A stretch of DNA of 50,307 bases from an uncultured Thermomicrobia bacterium (GCA_937968015.1 CALBSO010000021.1:1-50307); one strand, 5' to 3'; positions 33,086 to 41,700 are shown, counted from the stretch's first letter. Numbers and translations: made by a program. The notes: a model not told the origin generated them from the letters alone.

Positions 33086-33452
33086 GAGTAGTTCCTTCCG
33101 AGTCAATCGGAAAGGGGTGTGCGGAGCCGTGCCCGCACTCTTGGATCAACGATAGTGTCGCCAACCCTACTCCGCTGAGTCAACTCCGCCGAGTCAACCC
33201 CGATGATCCACCTCAAAAAGGACCCAATAAGAGAGGAGCCACGAGCCCCCTCCCGACACACATTTCCTGTTGCCCGCGTCTCAGGCGTCTGGTAATCATC
33301 GTCGCGTTCGCAACGGGCTGCACTGCGTTCTGAATCATGGCGAGGAAACGGACGGGCTCAGGCACAATCCGACACGCGACCGGGATGCCACTTTGTGCCC
33401 CTCCTCTTTGCTATACTTCCTTGCAGGGCGATCAGCGAGCAGGAGGGTCATC
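33086..33452. other. 367-bp divergent intergenic region
   Basis: No gene seen. It contains a small hairpin (GTGCGG...CCGCAC near 33120), a tandem 14-bp repeat (33170-33197), and near its right end a TATACT -10 box (33412-33417) for the DUF433 gene. Confidence 0.6.
33170..33197. repeat. Tandem 14-bp repeat CTCCGCYGAGTCAA
   Basis: CTCCGCTGAGTCAA (33170-33183) is followed directly by CTCCGCCGAGTCAA (33184-33197); one base differs. It lies upstream of the orphan DUF433 gene and could be a binding site. Confidence 0.55.
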
Positions 33453-33731
33453 ATGGTTCGAGAGCAGACCAAACCACGGACAATCGTCCGTAACCCGCGC
33501 ATCCTCTTCGGGGAGCCGATCATTGAGGGAACACGAATTCCCGTGCGGTCGGTCGTGCTCTATCACCACGGATATGGTGACATCGCCGGGGTTCTGACGG
33601 CGCTACCAACCCTCAGTGCTGCTGACGTTGCGACAGCGCTCCAGTACCACCGCGAGCACCGCGACGAGATTAACAAGCATATCGCGGAGAATAACGAGGA
33701 CGAGAACATTCCCTACGACGAACTTGGATGA
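33453..33731 (+). CDS. Orphan DUF433 protein, toxin partner missing
   Basis: This 92-residue DUF433 protein is similar along its full length to the antitoxin at 31663 (same KPRTIVRNPRIL, EGTRIPVR, YREHRDEIN-type and IAENNEDE segments). No DUF5615 gene follows. Instead its TGA overlaps the mobA start by four bases (ATGA). An AGGAGG at 33441-33446 precedes ATG, and a TATACT box lies 36 bases upstream. It may be a relic of a lost TA pair, a cross-reacting antitoxin for the 31938 toxin, or a regulator of mobA. Confidence 0.85.
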   Translation: MVREQTKPRTIVRNPRILFGEPIIEGTRIPVRSVVLYHHGYGDIAGVLTALPTLSAADVATALQYHREHRDEINKHIAENNEDENIPYDELG

Positions 33732-34387
33732 AAAACTCCGCGCTCGAAAGTATGCCGCTCACCGCCGTCATTCTTGCGGGTGGGCAGAGCCGGCGGATGG
33801 GAACGGACAAGGCGCTTTTGCGGCTGCCGTCCGGGGGGCCGACGCTGAGCGAGCGGGTCGTCATGGCGGCGCGGGCGGTGACGGATGATGTCGTGATCGT
33901 CGCGGAGGATGCGGGGCGGTTGCCGCCAATGGCCGTCCGTACGGCGCCCGATGCGATTGCGGGGGCAGGACCACTGGCGGGGCTGGTCGCGGGATTCGAG
34001 TCGGCGCGGTATCCGGGCATCCTCGCGCTCGCCTGCGATCTGCCGTATCTCTCCGTGCCGCTCCTCCAATGGATGGCGGCGCGGCCCCGAACGTGGGATG
34101 CGCTCATACCGTATCTGCCGAATGAGGGTGGCAAGACAGGCTGGGAGCCTTTGCACGCCATTTATACCCGCGCCTGCCTCGTGCCGATGCGCGCCGCTCT
34201 TGACCGGGGCGACCGCCAGGCAGCCGCCTTCTTCCCCACGATCCGCGCGCAGCCGCTGACCGCCGACGAGATGCGACCACACGACCCGCTCGGTCGCTCG
34301 ACGGTCAGCGTTAACACGCCGGAAGCGTGGGCCGAAGCCGTCCGTTGGCTACAACGTCAACCCGACGCTATACTACAACGCAAGTGA
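33728..34387 (+). CDS. mobA: Molybdenum cofactor guanylyltransferase MobA
   Basis: This 219-residue enzyme adds GMP to molybdopterin to make the MGD cofactor. The nucleotidyltransferase signature is LTAVILAGGQSRRMGTDKALL, followed by IVAEDAGRLPP and LACDLPYLSVPLLQWM with the metal-binding Asp, and the final VNTPEAWAEA typical of the family. Start at ATG 33728 overlaps the DUF433 stop by four bases; MPLTAVILAGG nine residues in could be the true start. It supplies the step after MoeA (23493). Coupling to an antitoxin-like gene is unusual. Confidence 0.92.
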   Translation: MKNSALESMPLTAVILAGGQSRRMGTDKALLRLPSGGPTLSERVVMAARAVTDDVVIVAEDAGRLPPMAVRTAPDAIAGAGPLAGLVAGFESARYPGILALACDLPYLSVPLLQWMAARPRTWDALIPYLPNEGGKTGWEPLHAIYTRACLVPMRAALDRGDRQAAAFFPTIRAQPLTADEMRPHDPLGRSTVSVNTPEAWAEAVRWLQRQPDAILQRK

Positions 34388-34443
34388 AGCGCGGATTCGG
34401 TGGAGGGCCGCCTACCGTTCGATGTCATGGAGAGAGTGTAACG

Positions 34444-34887
34444 ATGACCCTACATAGTGGACGCGATTACCGGAAATTCATGGTGGATGACGCGCTGGAT
34501 CCGGCGCTCCTGCCGCTCGATGTGTGGAATGCACTTTTCGACGAGTACCAGAACAAACCGGGCAACTTCTATAAGGGATTCAAGCGGCTCGGCGTGCTCC
34601 GCCTGGATGTCGAGCAGGAGATTAAGCAGGCCGAGGAAGCGGGAAAGTGGCTAACCGAAGACGAAGCCGCGCGCTCTGTCCTCTATGACGTGATAGACGA
34701 ACTCGGCAACGATATATGGTACCAGCGCGCGATGTCCCTGATCGAGGAAGACTGTCGCAAAGACGTTGCCTGGCGACCAAAGAACTACGCGAAGCACCTC
34801 GATCCGGTCTATGACGAGCAGGAAACACGCGGCTGGCAACCCTACTGGCAACCCGCCCGTTGGGTCCTGCCCGGCGCACAGCCGTAA
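34444..34887 (+). CDS. Hypothetical acidic protein
   Basis: This protein of about 147 residues is acidic, Trp/Tyr-rich and mostly helical (DVWNALFDEYQNKPGNFYKGFKRLGV; EQEIKQAEEAGKWLTEDEAARSVLYDVIDELGN; DVAWRPKNYAKHLDPVYDE). I do not recognise the family, and there is no signal peptide or membrane segment. ATG 34444 is chosen because GGAGAGAG lies upstream; a longer frame opening at 34327 runs through the mobA end and is doubtful. It is downstream of mobA on the same strand. A TATACT box occurs near 34369 inside the mobA end. Confidence 0.72.
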   Translation: MTLHSGRDYRKFMVDDALDPALLPLDVWNALFDEYQNKPGNFYKGFKRLGVLRLDVEQEIKQAEEAGKWLTEDEAARSVLYDVIDELGNDIWYQRAMSLIEEDCRKDVAWRPKNYAKHLDPVYDEQETRGWQPYWQPARWVLPGAQP

Positions 34888-34890
34888 CGC

Positions 34891-34944
34891 AGCAATGAGC
34901 AATGAGAAATGAGGGGCGACGGGTCTTGCTTATTGCTCATTGCT
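34891..34944. repeat. Inverted AGCAATGAGCAAT repeat
   Basis: AGCAATGAGCAAT (34891-34903) and ATTGCTCATTGCT (34932-34944) are perfect 13-base inverted arms with a 28-base spacer, between two plus-strand genes. It resembles other arrays of 'AACGAGTAACGA' or 'AACAAGTAACAA' units in this window (31553, 32436, 42906, 45316). Confidence 0.7.
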
Positions 34945-35052
34945 TACAGAGGAACCACCTTTCCCCGCGCGTCGTTGTACTGATACCCGCGTGCTATCAT
35001 GCGAGGGTAGTATTGATCCGTGGCGCGATGTCATATGCGAGAGGGGCACACG

Positions 35053-35778
35053 ATGATCACAGCGACGCAGCACTGGGTCCGACGGGGGATGGCGGTTGGC
35101 ATGCTTTTGCTGACAGCGGCGCTGCTCAGCGCGTGCATCGAGGCCAGTTCCAGCAGTACCATTGGGTCCGATTTCACGGGTACGACGAACATTCGCATTG
35201 GTATATCCAAGATCGCCATCCAGACGCTGGCCGCGTTTGGCAACAGCTTTGGTGGTACGCCGACCCCGAACTCCAGTAACACACCAGACAACATCTTTGG
35301 CGACCTGACCACGCAAATCACCGGCATGGGCGGCACCGCGACACCCTACGAGAACGACAATTTCATGGGCGTTGACATCACGCTACCGTTCTCATCACTC
35401 GATGAGATGCAAACCCAGATCAACACCATCCTCGGCAGTTCGTCCGGCGCATCCAGTACATCGAACCCCTTGTCCGGCGGCAGCAGCCAGGGTGCGCTGA
35501 TTCAAATTACGGCCACGAGCACCGACAGCGGCATCCGCATTGACGGTACGGTGGATCCGCTGAGTACGCTCAACGATCCGAGCAGTGCAACCGCCATTCC
35601 CGGTCTCGATTTGTCCTCGCTCCTGGCCGGTGGCGGTATGGTGCAACTCTCCTTCACGATGCCGGGCAGCATCACGAATGCCGACGCGCTGGCGACGCAG
35701 AACGGCAATACCGTCTCGTGGAGCTTCAAAGTCGGTGACAAAGCCGCGACGATTTTCGCGGAAGCGAATAAGAGTTAG
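35053..35778 (+). CDS. LppM-like lipoprotein
   Basis: This is a lipoprotein of about 241 residues: the signal peptide GMAVGMLLLTAALLSACIEAS has a lipobox Cys. The mature part is Ser/Thr/Gly-rich with a beta-strand pattern of the LppM type (FTGTTNIRIGISKIAIQTLAAF, then NNDNFMGVDITLPF, then TATSTDSGIRIDGTV). The 3' part (VQLSFTMPGSITNADALATQNGNTVSWSFKVGDKA) fits the conserved end of that family. ATG 35053 follows GAGGGG by 6 bases. Role unknown, probably outer-surface or cell-wall associated. It is followed by a repeat hairpin and then a terminator. Confidence 0.78.
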   Translation: MITATQHWVRRGMAVGMLLLTAALLSACIEASSSSTIGSDFTGTTNIRIGISKIAIQTLAAFGNSFGGTPTPNSSNTPDNIFGDLTTQITGMGGTATPYENDNFMGVDITLPFSSLDEMQTQINTILGSSSGASSTSNPLSGGSSQGALIQITATSTDSGIRIDGTVDPLSTLNDPSSATAIPGLDLSSLLAGGGMVQLSFTMPGSITNADALATQNGNTVSWSFKVGDKAATIFAEANKS

Positions 35779-35801
35779 CGCGGATCGCAAATGCGTTGGT
35801 G

Positions 35802-35853
35802 ATGGTGGGCTTCAGCCTGCCCCAGCGGGGGATAACAGGCTGAAGCCCACCAT
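35802..35853. repeat. Perfect 18-bp palindromic repeat
   Basis: ATGGTGGGCTTCAGCCTG (35802-35819) and CAGGCTGAAGCCCACCAT (35836-35853) form a perfect 18-base inverted repeat with a 16-base loop. It is the best-preserved member of the GGCTTCAGCCT family (1975, 18950, 43186), and lies 23 bases past the lipoprotein stop. Confidence 0.85.
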
Positions 35854-35866
35854 TCAGGGAAAATCA

Positions 35867-35888
35867 AGGAGGGGCACATGCCCCTCCT
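35867..35888 (+). terminator. Intrinsic terminator of the lipoprotein gene
   Basis: AGGAGGGGC and GCCCCTCCT form a 9-bp stem with a 4-base loop, followed by GTTCGTTTTCTG. Confidence 0.8.
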
Positions 35889-35909
35889 GTTCGTTTTCTG
35901 TTACCGCGC

Positions 35910-36476
35910 TCAGAACCGCCGCACATCCCGGCGATATTCGCGGACACCGCGCGATGGACCGCCGAGCAGGATGCCGAGCAGCCAGGTGACGAAGAACGCG
36001 ATCAGCGCCCAGACGATAATCGCGACGATCGTGCTGACTTCAAGGACATTGCTGCCCGAGACGCTGTCCGAGAAGATGCCTCGGAATGGCGCGACGAAGG
36101 CCGCCGTCGAGTTGTAGATGAAACTGACGAAACTGCTGGTCGTATTCGCGCCTGTCGCCTTGAGGATAAAGCGGGCAATGAGCCCGACGAGCAACAATCC
36201 GGCGAGGAACCAGATAATCCGCGTCGCGAGGTCGAGCGTGGAGAGGCGTCCCACCGCTTCGTCTTCGACAACGCGATCGCTTACCAATTCATCACGCACG
36301 GGAGCCGCGACATACGGCTGTTCCACGACGCGCTCGCGGACGACTTCACGAGGGAGCGCCTCGCCATAGGCCGCCGGCTCACTGACGACTCGTTCTTCCG
36401 CAATTGACCGTCGCTCCGTCGGCGCTCCGGCGGCGTCGCGATAGACTTCGCTCGATTCTTCTCTTCGGTAGGTCAT
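35910..36476 (-). CDS. YggT-family membrane protein
   Basis: This 188-residue protein has an N-terminal charged region of about 75 residues (RREESSEVYRDAAGAPTERR...) and two hydrophobic segments (about 83-105 and 143-170). The characteristic YggT block between them is RFILKATGANTTSSFVSFIYNSTAAFVAPFRGIF. YggT proteins are small inner-membrane proteins of unclear role, linked to envelope or division functions. AAGGAA precedes ATG. It follows the GlsB-type gene by 30 bases on the same strand, suggesting an envelope-stress operon. Confidence 0.85.
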   Translation of the reverse strand: MTYRREESSEVYRDAAGAPTERRSIAEERVVSEPAAYGEALPREVVRERVVEQPYVAAPVRDELVSDRVVEDEAVGRLSTLDLATRIIWFLAGLLLVGLIARFILKATGANTTSSFVSFIYNSTAAFVAPFRGIFSDSVSGSNVLEVSTIVAIIVWALIAFFVTWLLGILLGGPSRGVREYRRDVRRF

Positions 36477-36506
36477 ACGATTATTCCTTTCCGGCTCACA
36501 ACGACA

Positions 36507-36818
36507 TCAGCGCTGTGCGAACCAACGCCCCCGTCCCATCGCCAGGGACCAGAGAAAGGCGAGAATCACCGCGCCAATCAAGGCACGGAACAACGGAACG
36601 CTATTCACGATATAGTCCGGCGAGATATTGAAATGGAGCACATGCGTGGCGAACCACGCGCCGAGGAAGCCGAGAATTACCGCACCGATATAGCCGAGCG
36701 GTACACGCGTGCCGACAATCGTCTCCGCCACAAGCCCGACAACGAGCCCTACCAATAGGAGGACCACCAGTTGATCGAGGGGCGGGAGGATAATGGTTGT
36801 ATCCGCGATGGTCAGCAT
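36507..36818 (-). CDS. GlsB/YeaQ/YmgE-family membrane protein
   Basis: This is a 103-residue protein with three hydrophobic helices. The conserved core is LVVLLLVGLVVGLVAETIVGTRVPLGYIGAVILGFLGAWFATHVL followed by LFRALIGAVILAFLW, as in transglycosylase-associated (GlsB/YeaQ/YmgE) proteins that respond to envelope or osmotic stress. AAGGAG lies 6 bases before ATG. First gene of a two-gene unit with the YggT protein. Confidence 0.87.
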   Translation of the reverse strand: MLTIADTTIILPPLDQLVVLLLVGLVVGLVAETIVGTRVPLGYIGAVILGFLGAWFATHVLHFNISPDYIVNSVPLFRALIGAVILAFLWSLAMGRGRWFAQR

Positions 36819-37004
36819 AGTGATCTCCTTGCCTCATGCCAGGTTCATACCGTCCCGTACTACGTAGAGGCAAGCGGCGTGCCAGCGAGTAGCCTGACAG
36901 CAAAAAGAGGCGAATAGCAGCGGCGTGGGGCTTCGCCCGCGATCGCATATGAAAGCGGCAAGATGAAGCCCGCCGCCGCCCACTATTGAGGCCAAATGAA
37001 CCTG

Positions 37005-38393
37005 CTACGTGCCGTCCGCGACGCCGAGGTAGTGCCACGCGGTTGCGATGGCGACCTGCGTGTACAGAATAATCGAGTGAAGGTCCTGCGATTCGTCGTT
37101 GTTGTGCGCGCCCGCCTTGGATTTGTCCGCCTGCGGATGACCCGGTGTGTAGCCATACGCATGCACGCCGAGCGGTCGGAGCAGACGGCTGTCCGTGAAG
37201 CCGACAGTCAGCGAGGGGATGAAGGCGACCTTGTCGTATCCATTGCGTCGCAGCACGATGCGCGTCGCCTCCTGCATCGCTGCGACGCAGGGATCGTCTT
37301 GCGGCGAGGCGGAGGAGATCGCCGTCGTGCGGACCTCGAAGGTGACGAAGTCAAGCCCGTCGAGGATGTGGTTAAACTCGCCCCGGATATAGTCGGCGTC
37401 CTGCCACGGGAGCGTGCGGATATCGCAGGTGATGTGGCAGCGTTCCGCGATGCTGTTCGACTTGACGCCCGCCTGGATCATCGAAACGCCAATCGTCATG
37501 CGGGAGAGCGCTTTCAAGGTTGAAGCGAGCGACGCCTCCCGCTCCCCGACCCGCGCGATGATCCGCTCGACATTCTCCACGTTTGCCGGCTCCGCGATGC
37601 CCGCCAGTTGATCGAGATGCTGGAACATCGGGTCAGTCGCGTCCAGCGTCGGCTCGTAGGACTTGATACGCTGGATGACCTCGTATGCGCGGTCAATCGC
37701 GTTGTCCGCCCGCCACGGCTGAGAAGCGTGGAAGCCACGCCCGCGCACATCGAGATGGACTTCGTACCTCCCCTTCTCGCCGAGCGAGAAGAAGTAGACG
37801 AGCGTGCCATCCGCCAGTTGCATCGGGATGCCGCCGCCACCTTCATTGACCGCCGCTGTCGTGTTGACGAGGTCGGGCCGGTGCTCGGCCAGCCAGCCGA
37901 AGCCGTAGACGCCGCCGGACTCCTCATCGGCGCCGGATTCGATGTGGAGATCGCCTTTGAGCCGCACCCCGGCCCGCTTGAGGAAGATCGCGGCCATCGT
38001 GCTCCCCGCGACGGTGCTCTTCATATCCGAACTGCCACGCCCCCAGAGCCGCCCATCCTTGATCTCGCCACCGAAGGGGTCCACCGTCCAGAGATTCGGG
38101 TCCTCGACCGGAACGACATCGGTATGTCCGAGAAGGCCAAGCGACCGCTCCGTGCCGCCCGCGCCCGTGATGATTGCCACGCAGTTACCCCGCGCCGGCG
38201 CGCTCTCGACGACGGTGCTCTCGATCCCGTCCGCGCGCAATTTCGCGGCGAGGAATTCGGCGGCGGGCGTCTCGTTCCCCGTCGGCATCACCCCGGTGCT
38301 GACCGTATTGATCCGCACCAAATCCCGCGCGAGCGCGATCACCTCATCCCGCCCCGCCTCGACCATGTCCAACACCTCATCCAGCGTCGCCAT
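37005..38393 (-). CDS. M20-family peptidase/deacylase (ArgE/DapE-like)
   Basis: This metallohydrolase of about 462 residues has the M20 pattern: GLLGHTDVVPV (His/Asp ligands), LWGRGSSDMKS (bridging Asp), GADEESGGVYG (Glu-Glu catalytic base and ligand), a dimerisation domain (GRGFHASQP...) and a C-terminal KAGAHNNDESQ His ligand. It probably hydrolyses an amide bond in an amino-acid or dipeptide derivative; the exact substrate is uncertain. The start at ATG 38393 (MATLDEVLD) has GGGG a few bases upstream. The upstream longer frame runs through an inverted repeat and is not coding. Confidence 0.88.
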   Translation of the reverse strand: MATLDEVLDMVEAGRDEVIALARDLVRINTVSTGVMPTGNETPAAEFLAAKLRADGIESTVVESAPARGNCVAIITGAGGTERSLGLLGHTDVVPVEDPNLWTVDPFGGEIKDGRLWGRGSSDMKSTVAGSTMAAIFLKRAGVRLKGDLHIESGADEESGGVYGFGWLAEHRPDLVNTTAAVNEGGGGIPMQLADGTLVYFFSLGEKGRYEVHLDVRGRGFHASQPWRADNAIDRAYEVIQRIKSYEPTLDATDPMFQHLDQLAGIAEPANVENVERIIARVGEREASLASTLKALSRMTIGVSMIQAGVKSNSIAERCHITCDIRTLPWQDADYIRGEFNHILDGLDFVTFEVRTTAISSASPQDDPCVAAMQEATRIVLRRNGYDKVAFIPSLTVGFTDSRLLRPLGVHAYGYTPGHPQADKSKAGAHNNDESQDLHSIILYTQVAIATAWHYLGVADGT

Positions 38394-38417
38394 TCCCAAC
38401 CCCTTTCGATTACGTAC

Positions 38418-38548
38418 ACCACAGAGACACAGAGGACACAGAGAGGGAGCGAAAAGAAGATACCGAAAAAGCATGCTCAAAACCCAGGCGTCGCTGCTTC
38501 CTATCTCTCGTCTTTTCTTCCTCCGTGTTCTCTGTGTCTCTGTGGTTA
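38418..38548. repeat. Inverted ACCACAGAGACACAGAG repeat element
   Basis: Left arm ACCACAGAGACACAGAGG (from 38418) and right arm (to 38547), reading CTCTGTGTCTCTGTGGT, pair over about 25 bases with two mismatches, bordering a spacer of about 80 bases. The right end supplies the TAA of the TPR gene. It is a common 'CACAGAGAACACAGAG' type of intergenic repeat. Confidence 0.75.
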
Positions 38549-39238
38549 GCGTTGCTCCGGCGGATGAAAGTCGAGGTTGATCAGTTCGAGGCGGCCGGCG
38601 CGGAGAGCCTGAAGATGTTTGCGTTGCTGGCGCATGACGAACTCCAGCGGATGGCCGGTGCGGAAGGGGAACACCGCGAGCATTTCTTCATAGGCGGCGA
38701 TTGCTTTCTGGTGGTCGCCCTCCTCCTCGTACAGTTTGCCGAGTTCGCTCCAGTGCCACCATTCCGGCGTACCCTGGGCGATTGCCTGCTCCACCCAGGC
38801 AATCGCCTGCCCGCGCGATGCATTGATTTCCGGATGCGCGCGCAGCACCGTCATCCCGATCAAGACACGCATGTTTGTTGGGTCGAGCGCGTACGCTTCT
38901 TTGTACCGGCGCACGGCCTCCTCCTCCTTCTCCGCCGTGAAGAAGACGCTGCCAGTCAGCATCGTCGCGAGGTCCGCAAGGATCGCGGCGCGCATCGCAT
39001 CATCACCGGCAAGATCTGCCGCTTCGCGGAGAGTTGTGAAGGCCATCGCGTGCTCGTCCTCGTCGAACGTAGCAGTGGAACGCTCGAAGCGCGCCCGCCC
39101 GAGCGCGCGGAGAGTATCGGCGGCGCGCGTTTCGGCAACGAGCGCTTCCGCCGTCTCAACGGCCTCATCGTACTCGCCTGCGGCGAGCAATTGGTCTATC
39201 CGGATCAGCGCGGGCGCATATGCGGGCATGTCAGCCAT
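38546..39238 (-). CDS. Tetratricopeptide-repeat protein
   Basis: This protein of about 230 residues consists of several TPR-like helix pairs: LLAAGEYDEAVETAEALVAETRAAD, EEEAVRRYKEAYALDPTNMRVL, PEWWHWSELGKLYEEEGDHQKAIAAYEEMLAVFP. No signal peptide or membrane segment is seen. TPR domains mediate protein-protein contacts; partner unknown. ATG 39238 (MADMPAY) is preferred because AAAGGA lies upstream; MGRERTGS at 39265 is an alternative. Its stop codon lies in a repeat element. Confidence 0.82.
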   Translation of the reverse strand: MADMPAYAPALIRIDQLLAAGEYDEAVETAEALVAETRAADTLRALGRARFERSTATFDEDEHAMAFTTLREAADLAGDDAMRAAILADLATMLTGSVFFTAEKEEEAVRRYKEAYALDPTNMRVLIGMTVLRAHPEINASRGQAIAWVEQAIAQGTPEWWHWSELGKLYEEEGDHQKAIAAYEEMLAVFPFRTGHPLEFVMRQQRKHLQALRAGRLELINLDFHPPEQR

Positions 39239-39309
39239 CCGGGAACCGGTCCTTTCCCTTCCCACCTATCCTACCGCGCCCTCCCGCCCCTGAACAGGCC
39301 GCGAGATGG

Positions 39310-40932
39310 TTAGCGGTGGGTGACGATAGCGCGGGGGCCGGCGGCGGCGACATCGGAACTGACTGAATCGGCGAACTGGGCGAAGTTGGCGTGGAAGCGT
39401 TCGGCGAGGTCGCGCGCTTTGATGTCGTAGGCGGCGGGATTATCCCATGTCGTACGCGGTTGCAGCACTTCGGGCGGCACGCCGGGGCAAGAGGCGGGCA
39501 CGCCGACACCGAAAACCGGATCGGGCGTAGTCTCGACGGTCGCCAGTGAGCCATCGAGCGCCGCCGCAACCATCGCCCGTGTGTGGGCGATGGACATCCG
39601 GCTCCCGCCGCCGCCCGCCGGGCCACCCGTCCAGCCGGTGTTGACGAGCCAGACAGCCGCGCCGTGCTGGGCGATCCGCTCGCCCAGTAAGTGCGCGTAC
39701 AACGTCGGTGGATGAACGATGAAGGGCGCGCCAAAACAGGTGCTGAAGGTCGCCTGTGGCTGCGTGACGCCGCGCTCGGTGCCCGCCACCTTCGCGGTAT
39801 AGCCGGAAAGGAAGTAATACTGCGCCTGCGCCGGGGTGAGGCGGGCGATTGGCGGCATCACGCCGAAGGCATCCGCCGTCAACATGATGATGTTCCTCGG
39901 GTGCCCGCCGATGCCGGAGATATCGGCATTCGCGATGTGCGTGATCGGGTAGGCGGCGCGGGTATTTTCCGTCAGCGAGTCGTCATCGAGATCGAGACGG
40001 CGGGTGCGGCTGTCTATCGCGACGTTTTCGAGGATCGTGCCGAAGCGGTGGGACGCCATGAAGATATCCGGTTCGGCGGTAGGCGAGAGATGGATCACCT
40101 TCGCGTAGCACCCGCCCTCGAAATTGAAAATACCGTGGTCGCTCCAGCCATGCTCGTCATCGCCGATCAGCGTGCGGGAGGGATCGGAGGAGAGCGTTGT
40201 CTTGCCCGTACCGGAGAGGCCAAAGAAGATCGCCACGTCCCTCTCCGGCCCGTAGTTCGCCGAGCAGTGCATAGAGAGAACGTTCTGCAAAGGCAGGAGA
40301 TAGTTCAAGATCGTGAAGACGCTTTTCTTCATCTCGCCCGCATACTCCGTCCCGCCGATCAGCACTTCCTTCGTGGCGAAGTTGAGCACGATGAAGGTCT
40401 CCGAGCGCGTGCCGTCCTCCTCGGGGATCGAGTGGAAGTGCGGCGCGCAGATGATCGTGAAATCGGGAATGAAGCCGGAGAGGTCTTCATCGGGATCAGG
40501 GCGGATGAGGAGATTGCGCATAAAGAGGGCGTGCCATGCCAGTTCGGTGATGACGCGGACATTGAGCCGGTAGCGCGGGTCGGCGCCCGCGTAGCAATCC
40601 TGCACGTAGAGGTCCCGACCGCTCAGGTAAGAGAGCATGCGTTTCCGGAGCGCGGCGAACTGCTCCTGTTCCAGCGGCTGGTTGACGGCCCCCCACCAGA
40701 TATTCGCCTCGCTGCCCGGCTCGCGGACGATGAACTTGTCCTTCGGCGAGCGGCCCGTGTATTTGCCGGTGCGGACGACGACCGGGCCGTCATCGGCGAT
40801 CACTCCGCCCCGCCGCCGGACGATCTCTTCGTAGAGGGCGGGCGTCGTCAGGTTCCAGCCGACACTCATCAGGTTTTTGATACCGTGGTGATCGAGTCCG
40901 TGTTGCGCGCCGTCCCTACCCTGCCGCTGCAT
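39310..40932 (-). CDS. pckA: Phosphoenolpyruvate carboxykinase (ATP)
   Basis: This enzyme of about 540 residues converts oxaloacetate and ATP to phosphoenolpyruvate, the entry to gluconeogenesis. The ATP-specific motifs are FFGLSGTGKTTLSSDPSRTLIGDDEHGWSD (kinase-1 P-loop and kinase-2), FNFEGGCYAKVI, and RTGKYTGRSPKDKFIV; metal- and substrate-binding residues appear in ENVAIDSRTRRLDLDDDSLTENTRAAYP. AAGGGA, 5 bases ahead of the second ATG (40932), supports this start rather than 40938. It stands alone, with mdh and sdhCAB elsewhere supplying its oxaloacetate. Confidence 0.95.
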   Translation of the reverse strand: MQRQGRDGAQHGLDHHGIKNLMSVGWNLTTPALYEEIVRRRGGVIADDGPVVVRTGKYTGRSPKDKFIVREPGSEANIWWGAVNQPLEQEQFAALRKRMLSYLSGRDLYVQDCYAGADPRYRLNVRVITELAWHALFMRNLLIRPDPDEDLSGFIPDFTIICAPHFHSIPEEDGTRSETFIVLNFATKEVLIGGTEYAGEMKKSVFTILNYLLPLQNVLSMHCSANYGPERDVAIFFGLSGTGKTTLSSDPSRTLIGDDEHGWSDHGIFNFEGGCYAKVIHLSPTAEPDIFMASHRFGTILENVAIDSRTRRLDLDDDSLTENTRAAYPITHIANADISGIGGHPRNIIMLTADAFGVMPPIARLTPAQAQYYFLSGYTAKVAGTERGVTQPQATFSTCFGAPFIVHPPTLYAHLLGERIAQHGAAVWLVNTGWTGGPAGGGGSRMSIAHTRAMVAAALDGSLATVETTPDPVFGVGVPASCPGVPPEVLQPRTTWDNPAAYDIKARDLAERFHANFAQFADSVSSDVAAAGPRAIVTHR

Positions 40933-41121
40933 ACACATCCCTTCTTTCCTGCCAATGGGTGCGCGGGCGGCGATGGTCGCAGCTGCCGGCCCGTCTTTCC
41001 ATGATACCCGGTATTGTGTGGCTATTTGCGCGCGCTGTCTACCGTTTCATCTCCTTCGGTTGTGTCCGCGCCTTGCGCCCCCCGTGCGTTGGTCGTATCG
41101 TGCTCGCGAAGGGAGAAGACC

Positions 41122-41700
41122 ATGCCGGACATGACACCGACGAAAGACGACCTGCTCGCCGCTCTCGCCGTCGAGCGCCGCTACTGGGATGCCCTCGTCG
41201 CGACGGTGGAGCAAGCGGGGCTGATGGACCGCCCCGGCGCCAACAACGGGCCGTGGACGTTCAAGGATATGGCGGCGCACCTCAATAGCTGGCGCGCGCT
41301 CACGTTGGCCCGCCTGGAGGCCGCATACCGAGGAGGGGGGCCGCCCACCCACCCGTGGCCCGCCGGCCTGGACGAGGACACGAGGGCAGGGGTGGATGCC
41401 ATCAATGCCTGGTTCTCCGCGCGCGACAAGGATCGGCCCGCCACCGAGGTGCTCGCGGAGACCGCAGCCCAGTTCGACACCCTCGTCGCGACGGTGGCGG
41501 CGATGCCTGCCGAGGATCTGCTGACGCCCGGCCGCTTCGCGTGGCTGGGCGACCTGCCTATCGGCCCCGCGGTGCTGGGTTATTCGTTCGTGCATCTGCA
41601 TACGGACCACGAGCCGGACATCCGGGCATGGCTGCGACGCGAGACGGGCGGCGAGCCCGCCCTCCCACCGGCACCGCCGACGTTCGGATACGTGGAGTAG
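41122..41700 (+). CDS. DinB/ClbS-type four-helix protein
   Basis: This protein of about 192 residues is of the DinB superfamily (mycothiol/bacillithiol-dependent and ClbS-like). The fold is visible from TKDDLLAALAVERRYWDALVATVEQAG, WTFKDMAAHLNSWRALTLARLEAA (the His ligand region) and YSFVHLHTDHEPDIRAWLRRE at the end (His-x3-His). Such proteins are metal-dependent enzymes or detoxifiers with varied substrates. AAGGGAG lies 6-7 bases before ATG 41122. It is 162 bases upstream of the COG0523 gene on the same strand, but a dyad between them suggests a separate unit. Confidence 0.83.
   Translation: MPDMTPTKDDLLAALAVERRYWDALVATVEQAGLMDRPGANNGPWTFKDMAAHLNSWRALTLARLEAAYRGGGPPTHPWPAGLDEDTRAGVDAINAWFSARDKDRPATEVLAETAAQFDTLVATVAAMPAEDLLTPGRFAWLGDLPIGPAVLGYSFVHLHTDHEPDIRAWLRRETGGEPALPPAPPTFGYVE

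Noticed and set aside
33120..33140. GTGCGG...CCGCAC hairpin as a terminator
   Set aside because: Only a 6-bp stem, no T-run, and no gene ends within useful distance in the right direction.
33415..33731. CRISPR or phage remnant near the DUF433 orphan
   Set aside because: No regular repeat-spacer pattern and no phage-like genes; only two tandem 14-bp units are present.
39691..41004. 437-residue plus-strand open frame
   Set aside because: It is antisense to pckA and lacks a recognisable family or ribosome site.
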